From positions 1 to 58,958 of the forward strand of contig JAKEEU010000080.1 of NCBI GenBank assembly GCA_022616415.1: DNA of 58,958 bases, read 5' to 3'. Source of the stretch: Candidatus Zhuqueibacterota bacterium (GTDB lineage: Bacteria; Zhuqueibacterota; Zhuqueibacteria; Zhuqueibacterales; Zhuqueibacteraceae). Shown here piece by piece: positions 5,195 through 13,457 of this stretch. The stretch's first letter is position 1, and the number at the start of each line of letters is the position of its first letter. The position numbers and the translations under genes are program-made. The notes under the pieces were generated by a model. It searched no databases. It was not told the origin of the DNA and saw nothing but the letters and a program-made list of their open reading frames with translations.

Positions 5195-6610
5195 TTAGAC
5201 TGGTTTGATGTTCCGGTTTGTGCGAAACACGTTCTGCGGATCCCATTTCGCCTTGACCTCGGCAAGCCGTTGAAGTCCTTTGCCGAGCGCGGCCTCGATG
5301 CGCTCGGGACCTTCGTCCTCAGTCAGGAAGTTGATGTACGTGCCGCCGGTCGAGAACGATTTCATGTCGGACCACGCTTCACGTGCCCACTCGACATTTG
5401 CCTTGTCCTCATCTGCCTTTTCCCATGAACCCGCTACGTTGAGTACATAACGCGCGTCGCGGTTGCCGACGGGAGAGTGCTCATCTTTCAGTTGGTTTAG
5501 AGCCCCTTCAATCTGGAACAGGATGACGGCTGAGTGAGGTGATCGGATTTTTGCCGCATGCGCGATGACTTTCTCGCACAGGACCGGCTCGATGCGCGAG
5601 AGGTACTCGCTCTTCCAGTAGTAGCGCCGGCCCTTCGGCTGCGTCGCGTCGAGCAGCGACTGCATCTGCGCGTACGGCCGGCGCACGAGCACATCACCGA
5701 TGGGGTTGCCGAACGACTTGATGGGGGCGACGAGCTTCTCGCCATCCTCGGGTCTTCCGCTGTAGCAGGCAAGCATCGCCACGATCGGCTTCCCATGCAT
5801 GTCCTTCGGTAGCCATGGCGCGGGGGGCGCCGGGCGCATGAGCGCGACGAGCGTGAGTTCGGGCGGGGCCTTCTCGGCGAGTGTCCGGTACAACTCGAGC
5901 ACCTTCGGCGCCGCGCTTGCGGGCCAGGCTACGACGCCACCAACGACCTCCGGACCGACAGAGTAGAGCACGTAATCGATGCCGGTCACGACACCAAAGT
6001 TCCCGCCACCGCCCCGCAGCCCCCAGAAGAGATCCGCGTTCTCGTCGCTGCTCGCCCGCACCAGTCGGGCGTCGGCGGTCACGACATTCATTCCGACCAC
6101 GTTGTCCGAGGTCCAACCCCAACGCCTCGTCAAGTAGCCGAACCCACCGCCCAGGGTGAGTCCCGTGATGCCGGTGAGCGAGACGAAGCCAAGGACGGCG
6201 GCGAGGCCGTGCACCTGCGTTTCGCGATCCACGTCGCCGAGCAGACAACCGGCCTGCGCGTGGGCAACCTTTTTCTGAGGGTCCACCCATACGCCGCGCA
6301 TGAGCGACATGTCGAGCATCAGCGCGCCGTCGGTCGTGGCCAGGCCCGCGATGTTGTGTCCCCCGCCTTTGAGGCAGAGCAGAAGCTCGTGTTCGCGCGC
6401 GAACCGCACGCACGCCATCACATCGGCGGTGCCGAGGCAGCGCGCGACGAGTGCGGGCTTTCTGTCGATCATGCCGTTCCATACGGTTCGGGACTCATCA
6501 TAGCCGGCGTCGCCAGGTGCGAACACCGGCCCCAGCAGACGCATCTTCAAACCGTCGAGTGTCTCCTGCTTCAGGTCGATCTCGCGACCTTCCATCGTTT
6601 TCGCTTTCAT
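5195..6610 (-). CDS. FAD-binding oxidoreductase, berberine-bridge-enzyme (BBE) type
   Basis: The product is about 471 residues from the ATG at 6610, which has AAAGGA upstream. An upstream start at 6706 would translate attC DNA and is rejected. The PCMH-type FAD domain includes 'LCLKGGGHNIAGLATTDGAL', whose His is the usual covalent FAD attachment residue, 'TGLTLGGGFGYLTRRWG' and 'LFWGLRGGGGNFGVVTG'. The C-terminal BBE domain shows 'GGTYINFLTEDEG' and 'KWDPQNVFRTNRNI'. These enzymes oxidise alcohols, sugars or secondary metabolites with O2 and release H2O2. The substrate cannot be read. It is a complete cassette between attC sites at 5187 and 6635, unusually large and GC-rich for an integron cassette. 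Confidence 0.9.
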   Translation of the reverse strand: MKAKTMEGREIDLKQETLDGLKMRLLGPVFAPGDAGYDESRTVWNGMIDRKPALVARCLGTADVMACVRFAREHELLLCLKGGGHNIAGLATTDGALMLDMSLMRGVWVDPQKKVAHAQAGCLLGDVDRETQVHGLAAVLGFVSLTGITGLTLGGGFGYLTRRWGWTSDNVVGMNVVTADARLVRASSDENADLFWGLRGGGGNFGVVTGIDYVLYSVGPEVVGGVVAWPASAAPKVLELYRTLAEKAPPELTLVALMRPAPPAPWLPKDMHGKPIVAMLACYSGRPEDGEKLVAPIKSFGNPIGDVLVRRPYAQMQSLLDATQPKGRRYYWKSEYLSRIEPVLCEKVIAHAAKIRSPHSAVILFQIEGALNQLKDEHSPVGNRDARYVLNVAGSWEKADEDKANVEWAREAWSDMKSFSTGGTYINFLTEDEGPERIEAALGKGLQRLAEVKAKWDPQNVFRTNRNIKPV

Positions 6611-6634
6611 AGTCCTGGTTCCTTTCTGTATTGC

Positions 6635-6733
6635 GCCTAACGATGCGCATGAGCCGCGCTTAACGGCGCCCGACCGGAACGGCAGCGTAGGGAGAGGTGC
6701 AGTCAAGCGTCGGACTCCATGCGCTTGTTAGGC
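6635..6733 (-). other. attC site after the SRPBCC gene
   Basis: GCCTAAC (6635-6641) and GTTAGGC (6727-6733) are perfectly complementary boxes 99 bp apart, with inner arms GATGCGCATGAG and CTCCATGCGC that pair around a spacer. This is the clearest site in the window, with both boxes canonical and the bulged arms expected of attC. It separates the SRPBCC and BBE cassettes. Confidence 0.85.
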
Positions 6734-6760
6734 GTCACCGAACTCATGGCGCACCAGGCC

Positions 6761-7234
6761 TTATTTGTTCTGGCCCGCCTCGACGAATGCCGCGAGGTTG
6801 TCGAGTGCCATCCGCCAACCGGTTTCGTTGTCGACTGGCGAGAGGCCAGGCGGCAGGTTGTCATGTACGGCGAGCACATCCGTGCCGCCGCCCGCATCAG
6901 TGAGCGTGAACGTGACCATCATCTCGCCGCGCATCGCGGCATCGGCCGTCTCGAACTCCATCACTTCAACCACCTGCTCATTTGGTACGAGCTTTACGAA
7001 GTGGCCGTGGTACGTGTCGGTGTGCGCGGTCGTCTTGCCGGTCCCGGTCGACTCGTCGTATGTGAGCGAGATTCTGAACAAACCACCTTCGCGAGCATCG
7101 AACACATGCACGTGGATAGTCATGCCAATCGGCACCATCCATCTCGCGACCGCTCGCGCGTCGAGAAGCGCGCGATAGACGTTTGCGCGAGGCGCGTTCA
7201 CGTGGCGACTGGTGCGCGTAGAGTTGGTAGTCAT
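6761..7234 (-). CDS. SRPBCC / AHSA1-like domain protein
   Basis: This 157-residue protein has the AHSA1-type START-like fold: 'TSRHVNAPRANVYRALLD' then 'RWMVPIGMTIHVHVFD', central 'GGLFRISLTYDE', 'EVMEFETADAAMRGEMMVTF', and the closing helix 'GWRMALDNLAAFVEAG'. Family members bind hydrophobic ligands or act as Hsp90 co-chaperone-like domains, and are very frequent as integron cassette cargo. The attC at 6635-6733 follows its stop by 27 bases. The promoter in repeat copy B (7480-7508) could drive it. Ligand and role are unknown. Confidence 0.85.
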   Translation of the reverse strand: MTTNSTRTSRHVNAPRANVYRALLDARAVARWMVPIGMTIHVHVFDAREGGLFRISLTYDESTGTGKTTAHTDTYHGHFVKLVPNEQVVEVMEFETADAAMRGEMMVTFTLTDAGGGTDVLAVHDNLPPGLSPVDNETGWRMALDNLAAFVEAGQNK

Positions 7235-7326
7235 AAGTTGAATCTTCCATAGCGGATTGTGACGCGCTAACTTGGATTATACGACAGAACGTGAATTTTC
7301 AGCCGCAGTTAACTGTGGATAAAATA

Positions 7327-7514
7327 GAGCAATTCAACGATTTTTTTGCAAAATTTTTGCTTCGCCATGATGATCAAGAGCTTTCGCATCGTTGCGTTGA
7401 GCCGCATGTTCTCGGATTTAGGGGGTGGAATAAAATGACATTTACAAATTGTCCCTATTGGCATTGAAAATCGATTCGAAATTTAAAAAAGTATTTAAGA
7501 AAAGTCAATAAAAA
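7327..7514 (-). repeat. Duplicated promoter-bearing element, copy B
   Basis: This is the second copy of the element at 576-877, with an internal deletion (64 bp between blocks). The remnant frame reads 'MRLNATMRKLLIIMAKQKFC' and runs on into 'KKIVELL'. It marks the right edge of the cassette island; a CGCTAAC box at 7265-7271 is the last attC-like trace. No integrase gene follows. Confidence 0.75.
7480..7508 (-). promoter_or_regulatory. Promoter-like sequence in repeat copy B
   Basis: TTGACT (7503-7508) and TAAATT (7480-7485) on the minus strand are 17 bp apart. It points into the island toward the SRPBCC gene and is shared with copy A. Confidence 0.45.
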
Positions 7515-7680
7515 TTCTTCGTAAAACTGCCAAATCTGCGGCGAGAGACAAAAGGCTTTGTACGCCGCCTCGCGCACAAACACCGCCATCAATTTGCGCG
7601 TCAATCCGGAAAATTTTTCTTGCACTTGTAAACGCGCGATACTTAAATTGGTTGGACATGACTATTCAGCTATTATTTTT
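7515..7680 (-). other. Gene-free stretch with a short unrecognised coding remnant
   Basis: On the minus strand one frame reads 'LQVQEKFSGLTRKLMAVFVR' then 'EAAYKAFCLSPQIWQFYEEF' before running into the repeat, without an obvious start. It looks protein-like but I do not recognise it; it may be the 3' end of a lost gene. Otherwise I see nothing in 7515-7680. Confidence 0.3.
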
Positions 7681-7692
7681 GTAAGCAGATGG

Positions 7693-7760
7693 AGCGGATA
7701 AAGCGGATTTCAAGCGTTTGTTTGTCAGAATCATTATCTGCTCAATTCGCTTTATCCGCT
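7693..7760. repeat. Hairpin AGCGGATAAAGCG upstream of ackA
   Basis: A 13-bp perfect stem (7693-7705 with 7748-7760), extended by GTAAGC/GCTTAC flanks, encloses about 42 bases. It lies 70 bases upstream of ackA, in its probable leader, and uses the same 'GGATAAA' vocabulary as other hairpins here. Confidence 0.6.
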
Positions 7761-7832
7761 TACAGCTTTTGTTTTTATTAAAGTGGAGCTGGATAATTAC
7801 GGTTGGACTGTTCAAATTAAAATTCGCTTCCA

Positions 7833-9080
7833 ATGAATATTCTTGTTCTCAACTGTGGCAGCTCGTCGCTCAAGTTTCAAATCATCGAGACCGATCTCGA
7901 GGTGATCGAGCAAAATGCCGACCGGCAATTGGCCAAAGGCGTGATCGAGCGTATCGGCAGCGAGGCGTTGATCACGTTGCAAGCCAACGGCAGCTCGGTG
8001 GTGAAACAGGCGACGCCGCTGCGCGACCATCGCGCCGCGTTGGACTACGTGGTGCGTTGGATCATTTCGGCAGAATCCAAGATCGACGGCATTCAATCGC
8101 TGAACGATATTCACGCCGTCGGCCATCGGGTGGTACACGGCGCAGAGAAGTTTACCATGTCAGTGGTCATCACCGACGAGGTGATCGAAGGCATTGAGGA
8201 TTGCATCGAGTTGGCGCCTTTGCACAACCCGGCCAATCTCAAGGGGATTTACGCGGCGCGAGAGCTTTTCGGTCCCGGCATTCCGCAAGTCGCCGTGTTC
8301 GACACCTCGTTTCATTCGACCATGCCGGAAACCTCGTATCTTTACGCCATTCCGTATCAACTCTATCGCCGGCACAAAATCCGCCGCTACGGTTTTCATG
8401 GCACTTCGCATCGTTACGTGGCGTATCGCTACCGGCAGCTCACCGGCAAATCGCGCGAGGAAACCAATGTGATTACACTGCACCTCGGCAACGGCTGCTC
8501 GGCGTGCGCCATCAAGAACGGCGAGTCGATGGATACTTCGATGGGCATGACGCCGCTGGAAGGCCTGGTGATGGGAACGCGCTGCGGTGATCTCGATCCT
8601 TCGATTTTGGAATATCTTTCCCACAAGGAGGGGACGTCATTCGGTGAAATTGACACGCTGCTGAACAAGCAATCCGGCTTGCTCGGCATTTCCGGCTTGA
8701 CCAACGACATGCGCGATTTGTTGGACGAGGAGCGCGAGCATCAGGATCGCCGCGCCAAACTGGCGATAGACATTTTTTGTCACCGCGCCAAAAAATATAT
8801 CGGCGCTTATCTCGCTGAGATGGGCGGCGCCGACGCGCTCATCTTCACCGGCGGCATTGGTGAAAATTCTCCAACGATACGGCAACGCATCTGCGCTGGT
8901 TTGGAATGGCTGGGCCTTACCACAGGCGAGCCACACAATGCACAAACCTTCGGCGGGAGAGAAGGGGAGATCGCTACTGCGGACAGCCGCATCAAAATTT
9001 TCGTCATTCCGACGAACGAAGAGCTGCTGATTGCGCGCGACACCGTGCGCTGCGTCAAAAATGCGCCGCGGCGGTGGTGA
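7833..9080 (+). CDS. ackA: Acetate kinase
   Basis: The 415-residue product interconverts acetate + ATP and acetyl phosphate + ADP in the cytoplasm. The family motifs are present in order: '[20 protein letters not shown]', '[12 protein letters not shown]' (substrate Arg), '[14 protein letters not shown]' (catalytic Asp), '[15 protein letters not shown]', '[18 protein letters not shown]' and '[10 protein letters not shown]'. Length is normal, slightly long at the C-terminus. It is the only plus-strand gene in the window, convergent with the M28 peptidase, with seven bases between stops. No phosphotransacetylase gene is adjacent, although pta and ackA are often paired. The GC-rich coding sequence contrasts with the AT-rich leader. 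Confidence 0.97.
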   Translation: MNILVLNCGSSSLKFQIIETDLEVIEQNADRQLAKGVIERIGSEALITLQANGSSVVKQATPLRDHRAALDYVVRWIISAESKIDGIQSLNDIHAVGHRVVHGAEKFTMSVVITDEVIEGIEDCIELAPLHNPANLKGIYAARELFGPGIPQVAVFDTSFHSTMPETSYLYAIPYQLYRRHKIRRYGFHGTSHRYVAYRYRQLTGKSREETNVITLHLGNGCSACAIKNGESMDTSMGMTPLEGLVMGTRCGDLDPSILEYLSHKEGTSFGEIDTLLNKQSGLLGISGLTNDMRDLLDEEREHQDRRAKLAIDIFCHRAKKYIGAYLAEMGGADALIFTGGIGENSPTIRQRICAGLEWLGLTTGEPHNAQTFGGREGEIATADSRIKIFVIPTNEELLIARDTVRCVKNAPRRW

Positions 9081-9087
9081 ATGATTT

Positions 9088-10512
9088 TCACGGCTTCAAG
9101 CCTTCATTCCAAGTGGGCCTGAAGTTTGAGTTTGCCAACCACTGCACCGGCTTGATCATCGCATTGATGGCGTTGGTTATATGGACGAAATCAATATGGG
9201 CCAAATCGTCATCGGGCTGGTGATACTCTTGATGCAGTCCATAACTGGAAACCGTGTGGGCGATGACCCCGAGTCGCGCAAAGGCGAAATTGTCCGAGCG
9301 TTGAAAAAAATTTTCTTCGGAATGTGGATCGGCGACGAGCCGTGCGCCTTGTTTCGCCAGCTCCGGTCCCAAGTTGGAACGCTCATAACCGGTGAGCCAC
9401 AACGTGTTGGCGGGAACTTTCGGATCCGGACGTCCGATCATCTCGAACTGCAAATCGGCCACGATGTCGTTCAATGGCACCGGCGAATTTTTGATAAAAT
9501 GCTGCGATCCATACCCACCGCGTTCTTCGCTGCCAAAGAGAGCGAAGTAAATCGTGCGTTTCGGCTTCGGCCCCATTCCCAAAACTCTTGCCAATTCCAA
9601 CACTGCCACGACACCGGAGGCGTCATCATCCGCGCCGTTATAAATGCTGTCGCCGGCGACGGGGCGACGCACGCCGAGATGATCCAGATGCGCAGAGAGT
9701 AAGACAGCTTCTTGCGCCAGCTTGGGATCGCTGCCACGCAATTGCCCCACTACATTCCAAGTGTGCATGATTTCAGGGGAGCTTAGTTTGCCTTTGATCT
9801 GAATGGCCGTGCCGTTGGGAATTTGTTGAAGCGCTTGCGCGGCATCCATGCTCAAGTAAATCATGCTGCCCGAACTGCTGGAGCTGTCACTGGTCATCGG
9901 CAGTTCCGGCATTCGTGATGCAAGCGCGGACCAGCGTTGTTGCCGCTCGGATGGCAGCGCAGCCAAAACCGCCGCCGCCCCTTTGCTCAACATCGCGCGC
10001 ATCTGCCGGCTGCGCTCTTGTGATTTGATGTCTTCAGGAAAGTTGAGCAGCACAATGGCGCGCTGTCGAGGTTGCCCGCCGATCTCCATTTTCTGCAATG
10101 GCCCGCTGAACTCCGCGGCAGAAACTCGCGATAGCACAAATTCCCTGCCGTGCGTCCACTCCGTTGTCTTTTCAGCAAAATTGAAAACCAGCCGCGGCGC
10201 TTCTGCGAAAGCCCTTTTAGTTAGCGCGATAGTTTGCAAAAAGCTTTTTTGTCCCTTCGCAGCAGAATCGCCTGCCGGCTCGATGCCGAATTGCCGGAGT
10301 TGTGCAGCGATGTACTGGGCGGCGATATGCTCATATTCCGTCATGCTGCCGCGCCCCTTCATGGCGTCGCCCGCGAGAAATTCCAGGTGCGCCCGGACAT
10401 TTCTTTCCTGCACCAGCCAGGTTTCATTGCTGCGGTAGCTTGTATCGTTTTGAATGTAACCCAAAGACAACGCCGCCACGAGCAGCACGGCGGCGACAAG
10501 CACGCTTTTCAT
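9088..10512 (-). CDS. Secreted M28-family metallopeptidase
   Basis: This 474-residue exported zinc aminopeptidase-type protein begins with a signal peptide (MKSVLVAAVLLVAALSLGYI). The co-catalytic zinc site of M28 is recognisable: 'VLLSAHLDHLG' (His near residue 275), 'YNGADDDASGVVAVLELARV' (bridging Asp near 297), 'YFALFGSEERGGYGSQHFI' (Glu-Glu near 330) and a late 'GVIAHTVSSYGLHQEYHQPD' with the last His ligand. An insertion between the N-terminal region and the catalytic core probably forms a PA-like domain. It should release N-terminal amino acids from peptides in the periplasm or outside the cell. It ends convergently against ackA. Confidence 0.92.
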   Translation of the reverse strand: MKSVLVAAVLLVAALSLGYIQNDTSYRSNETWLVQERNVRAHLEFLAGDAMKGRGSMTEYEHIAAQYIAAQLRQFGIEPAGDSAAKGQKSFLQTIALTKRAFAEAPRLVFNFAEKTTEWTHGREFVLSRVSAAEFSGPLQKMEIGGQPRQRAIVLLNFPEDIKSQERSRQMRAMLSKGAAAVLAALPSERQQRWSALASRMPELPMTSDSSSSSGSMIYLSMDAAQALQQIPNGTAIQIKGKLSSPEIMHTWNVVGQLRGSDPKLAQEAVLLSAHLDHLGVRRPVAGDSIYNGADDDASGVVAVLELARVLGMGPKPKRTIYFALFGSEERGGYGSQHFIKNSPVPLNDIVADLQFEMIGRPDPKVPANTLWLTGYERSNLGPELAKQGARLVADPHSEENFFQRSDNFAFARLGVIAHTVSSYGLHQEYHQPDDDLAHIDFVHITNAINAMIKPVQWLANSNFRPTWNEGLKP

Positions 10513-10523
10513 CTCGCCTCTCC

Positions 10524-11078
10524 TTAAGCTGATCTTGATATTTTATAGAACGAATCATCCGGCTGAAAAGCTTCTCGTGGGATGACGTAATAGATGGTCT
10601 CGATGTTGTTGATGAACATGCGCTTGGCGAATTTCATGCCGCATTTCTCCATGACGCAAAACGAGGCGGTATTCGGCGGGTCGGCGCCGGCAAAGATGCG
10701 TTCGAAGCCGTGCTCTTCAAAACCGCAGCGCAGCATCGCTATTGCCGCTTCGGTTGCCAAGCCTTGCCTCCAATGCGACGGCAAAATGCCGTAAAGAATT
10801 TCAACCTCAGGCGGATCATCAAATAGGCGGAATCCGCAAAAGCCGATCAATTCATCTTCGTTTTTGGGAAATACCGCCCAAAGGCCGAAGCCGCGCTGCT
10901 CGAAACTGGCGATGCTGCTTTCGACAACTTCAACAGCCTGCTCACGTGGAATAACAATGTCATCCCACAAATATTTTCGTACTTGTGGATCAGTCCACAA
11001 ACGATGGAGAACATCCACATCGTTCATCGTGAACGGACGCATGCTTAACCGGCGGGTTTGAATTTGCAGAACAACCAT
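10524..11078 (-). CDS. GNAT N-acetyltransferase, RimJ/RimL type
   Basis: This 184-residue GNAT protein begins 'IQTRRLSMRPFTMNDVDVLH', the typical RimJ/RimL opening. The acetyl-CoA pyrophosphate loop is 'HWRQGLATEAAIAMLRCGFE', and 'NTASFCVMEKCGMKF' is the conserved Asn-Ser-xx-xx-Glu-Lys-xGF/M segment. Such enzymes acetylate the N-termini of ribosomal proteins or small amines; the acceptor is unknown. It lies 11 bases upstream of the M28 gene, so the two may be co-transcribed. Confidence 0.9.
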   Translation of the reverse strand: MVVLQIQTRRLSMRPFTMNDVDVLHRLWTDPQVRKYLWDDIVIPREQAVEVVESSIASFEQRGFGLWAVFPKNEDELIGFCGFRLFDDPPEVEILYGILPSHWRQGLATEAAIAMLRCGFEEHGFERIFAGADPPNTASFCVMEKCGMKFAKRMFINNIETIYYVIPREAFQPDDSFYKISRSA

Positions 11079-11107
11079 ATTCAGATCGTTCAGTTACGAA
11101 TTACGCA

Positions 11108-11653
11108 TTACGAAATACGTGTTAGCAGTGGCAGATATTTTGTCCGCAAAACTTTCACGTGATGCCGCTCGTGGCCGGCGATAATGTAGGCCAGCGCTCG
11201 CACCGTCACCGGAACATTATTGGCCGTGCCGCGCCGGCCAATCACCGTTTCATCGAAACTGTGAAAGAGCGACTCAGTCGCGGCGCGCACGGTTTGAAAT
11301 TCAGCTAAAAGACCGGCCAGAGTTCGGGAATCGAAGTTGGCGGCGCGAACGTAGTCATCCTGTTCGTAGCCTGGCAATGGCGTCGTGTCACCACGCGCGA
11401 TGCGCAAAGCGCGATAGCTCATGATCCGTTCGTTATCGATAACATGGCCGAGCACTTCCTTGATGCTCCATTTGCCCGGCTCGTAGCGGGTTCCAGCTTG
11501 CGTTTCCGTCAGGTTGCGCAAAAAACCCAGGGTTTCATCAAACTGCTTATTCAAGAGCAGGAAGAAATCTCCTTCGGGGATCAGCGAAATGTACTTTCCG
11601 TAATAAGGCGCATATTCGTTTTCATTTGGGTGGGAATTGAGATAGTGAGACAT
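11108..11653 (-). CDS. DinB-family protein 1
   Basis: This 181-residue protein has the four-helix DinB/YfiT fold with the three-His metal site: 'GKWSIKEVLGHVIDNERIMS' (first His) and 'YIIAGHERHHVKVLRTKYLP' (two further His). DinB-fold proteins are metal-dependent thiol transferases or hydrolases of unknown substrate. Length is normal. It is upstream of the GNAT gene with a 29-base gap and probably in the same transcript. Two more DinB-fold proteins are at 13458 and 34319. Confidence 0.85.
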   Translation of the reverse strand: MSHYLNSHPNENEYAPYYGKYISLIPEGDFFLLLNKQFDETLGFLRNLTETQAGTRYEPGKWSIKEVLGHVIDNERIMSYRALRIARGDTTPLPGYEQDDYVRAANFDSRTLAGLLAEFQTVRAATESLFHSFDETVIGRRGTANNVPVTVRALAYIIAGHERHHVKVLRTKYLPLLTRIS

Positions 11654-11880
11654 GGTGCTTTTCTCCTCAATATAATAGTATTACTCCGAAAAAACTGGCA
11701 TCCCGCCTTGCGGGACGAAGATTTTTTGAAGGCAAAACCATTATGGGCAAAACAATTAAAAATACGAATGAAGAATAAAAGATATGAGTCAAAATAATGA
11801 AAGTCAAAATGCGGCTGTTGCCGCGTTACGGTTTATCGGCAATTTTTTTAACGCCAAGTTGAGCGACGGCGCCGTCTGTG

Positions 11881-13395
11881 CTACTGGGTTGGCACCAGCA
11901 GCAGCGTCCCGATCAAAATCACGACGAAGCCGATCACATCCAGCAAAATGCCATATTTCATCATGCGCGGCAATGGAATCAACCCCGAGCTGTAAATGAT
12001 CGCATTCGTCGGCGTCGAGATCGGCAGCATAAACCCCAACGTCGCAGCCATGCTCGCAGCCAGCGCGGCTTGCAATCCGGTTGAACCGGCCATCGCGATA
12101 ACCAGTGGCACCACCATATTCACGGAAGCGACGTTCGAAGTCAATTCCGAGGTTAAGGTCGCAACGATGGCGGCAATCGCAATGATGCCGTAATTGGTTG
12201 AGGGAATCAAATTGGCCATGCCTTTGCCGAGCGCATCCGCCAGCTTGGTTTCAAACACCATTTGGCCGAGCGCGATGCCGCCGCCGTATAGCGCCAATAC
12301 CGCCCAATCAATTTCCAGCGCCGATTTGAGCGAGATGGTAAATTCACGCTTCTTCCAGTTGATTGGCAGCAAAAAAAGCAGAAACGTTCCGAGCAGCGCC
12401 GCAACACTCTCCGGTACATATTTCGAGAAGCCCTTCGTGATTGGACTGTTTTCGCCGTAAATCACGGCCAAAATGCCCGGCGCGATCCACAATGCAACCG
12501 TGACGTGCCAGGCAATCAAAGTGTTCCATTCCCCGGTCGAGAGTTTTCCGAGCTTGGCGCGCTCGGCAACGAGCGATTCCCGGACTCCCGCTAATCGCTT
12601 GACACCAGCCGGGCACAAAAAGTTGAGATAAGAAAATAAGAGCAGATAAAGTACGACCACGATCGGCACCGCAAAACTCATCCATTCGAGAAAATGTACT
12701 TGCCGGTCGAGTTGCTTTGCGATGAATCCCAGCCCAATCAAATTCGTTGGCGTGCCCACCGGTGTCGCCAAGCCGCCGATTGAACCGGAAAAGGCGCAGA
12801 TCAACATCATGGCGCTGGCATATTTGCTGCTCACCGCTTCGGGGTGCAGTCGCCGCATGGTGTTGATGATCGCCAAGCCGATGGGAAACATCATCGCCAC
12901 CGTCGCGGTGTTGGAAATCCACATCGAGATAAGGCAAGTCACCGCGCCATAAGCAAAGAGAATGCGGCTCGGACTCTCCCCCACCCAACGATGAGAAAGA
13001 ACGGTGTAGGCAAAGCGGCGATCCAGTCCGTGCAGATTGATGGCCCGCGCCAGCACGAAAGCGCCGATGAACAAGAACATGATCGGATCGGCAAATGGCG
13101 CGAACGCTTTGGCTGCGGGAGCAATGCCAAGCAAAATAACCAGCGTCGGTCCGAGCAATCCTGTAACTGCCAGTGGCAAAGCTTCGGTGATCCACAAGCA
13201 CATCACCAGTCCCATCACTGCTGCGAGCTTGTGCGCCTCCGGACTGAGATTGGGCATCGGCCAAATGAGAAGCACGGCGAAGATGAGTGGCGCCAAGAAG
13301 AAACCGGCGCGCTGGCGCCAAGCCTCGAAGCGTGCCTCGGCGGCGCTTATTTCAAATGGCATGCTGTGAAGAAGCCTGTCATAAAATTTGCTCAA
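11881..13395 (-). CDS. DASS-family sodium/dicarboxylate (SLC13-type) symporter
   Basis: This 504-residue inner-membrane transporter has about 11-12 hydrophobic segments. The two symmetric SNT-type motifs of the divalent anion:Na+ symporter family are visible: 'LISMWISNTATVAMMFPIGL' in the N-terminal half and 'LTSELTSNVASVNMVVPLVI' in the C-terminal half, with 'PVGTPTNLIG' and 'ISTPTNAIIY' completing the sodium and substrate sites. Substrates of relatives are succinate, citrate or sulfate; which one applies is not evident. It is transcribed alone on the minus strand. The 230 bases upstream of DinB 1 hold nothing recognisable. Confidence 0.92.
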   Translation of the reverse strand: MSKFYDRLLHSMPFEISAAEARFEAWRQRAGFFLAPLIFAVLLIWPMPNLSPEAHKLAAVMGLVMCLWITEALPLAVTGLLGPTLVILLGIAPAAKAFAPFADPIMFLFIGAFVLARAINLHGLDRRFAYTVLSHRWVGESPSRILFAYGAVTCLISMWISNTATVAMMFPIGLAIINTMRRLHPEAVSSKYASAMMLICAFSGSIGGLATPVGTPTNLIGLGFIAKQLDRQVHFLEWMSFAVPIVVVLYLLLFSYLNFLCPAGVKRLAGVRESLVAERAKLGKLSTGEWNTLIAWHVTVALWIAPGILAVIYGENSPITKGFSKYVPESVAALLGTFLLFLLPINWKKREFTISLKSALEIDWAVLALYGGGIALGQMVFETKLADALGKGMANLIPSTNYGIIAIAAIVATLTSELTSNVASVNMVVPLVIAMAGSTGLQAALAASMAATLGFMLPISTPTNAIIYSSGLIPLPRMMKYGILLDVIGFVVILIGTLLLVPTQ

Positions 13396-13457
13396 CAGAT
13401 TGATTGAATTTTTCTCATCCGGTGGCCGCTTTTATCCGTTGGGCATATCAGTCTATG

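Noticed and set aside
5694..6482. A 262-codon minus-strand frame rich in Arg and Ala
   Set aside because: It is an out-of-frame shadow of the GC-rich BBE oxidase gene.
7265..7313. CGCTAAC with GTTAACT as an attC at the island's right edge
   Set aside because: Neither box fits the consensus and the arms do not pair; at best it is an eroded end.
11654..11880. A small gene between DinB 1 and the transporter
   Set aside because: The plus-strand frame at 11784 runs antisense into the transporter gene and has no motif; I see only AT-rich leader sequence.
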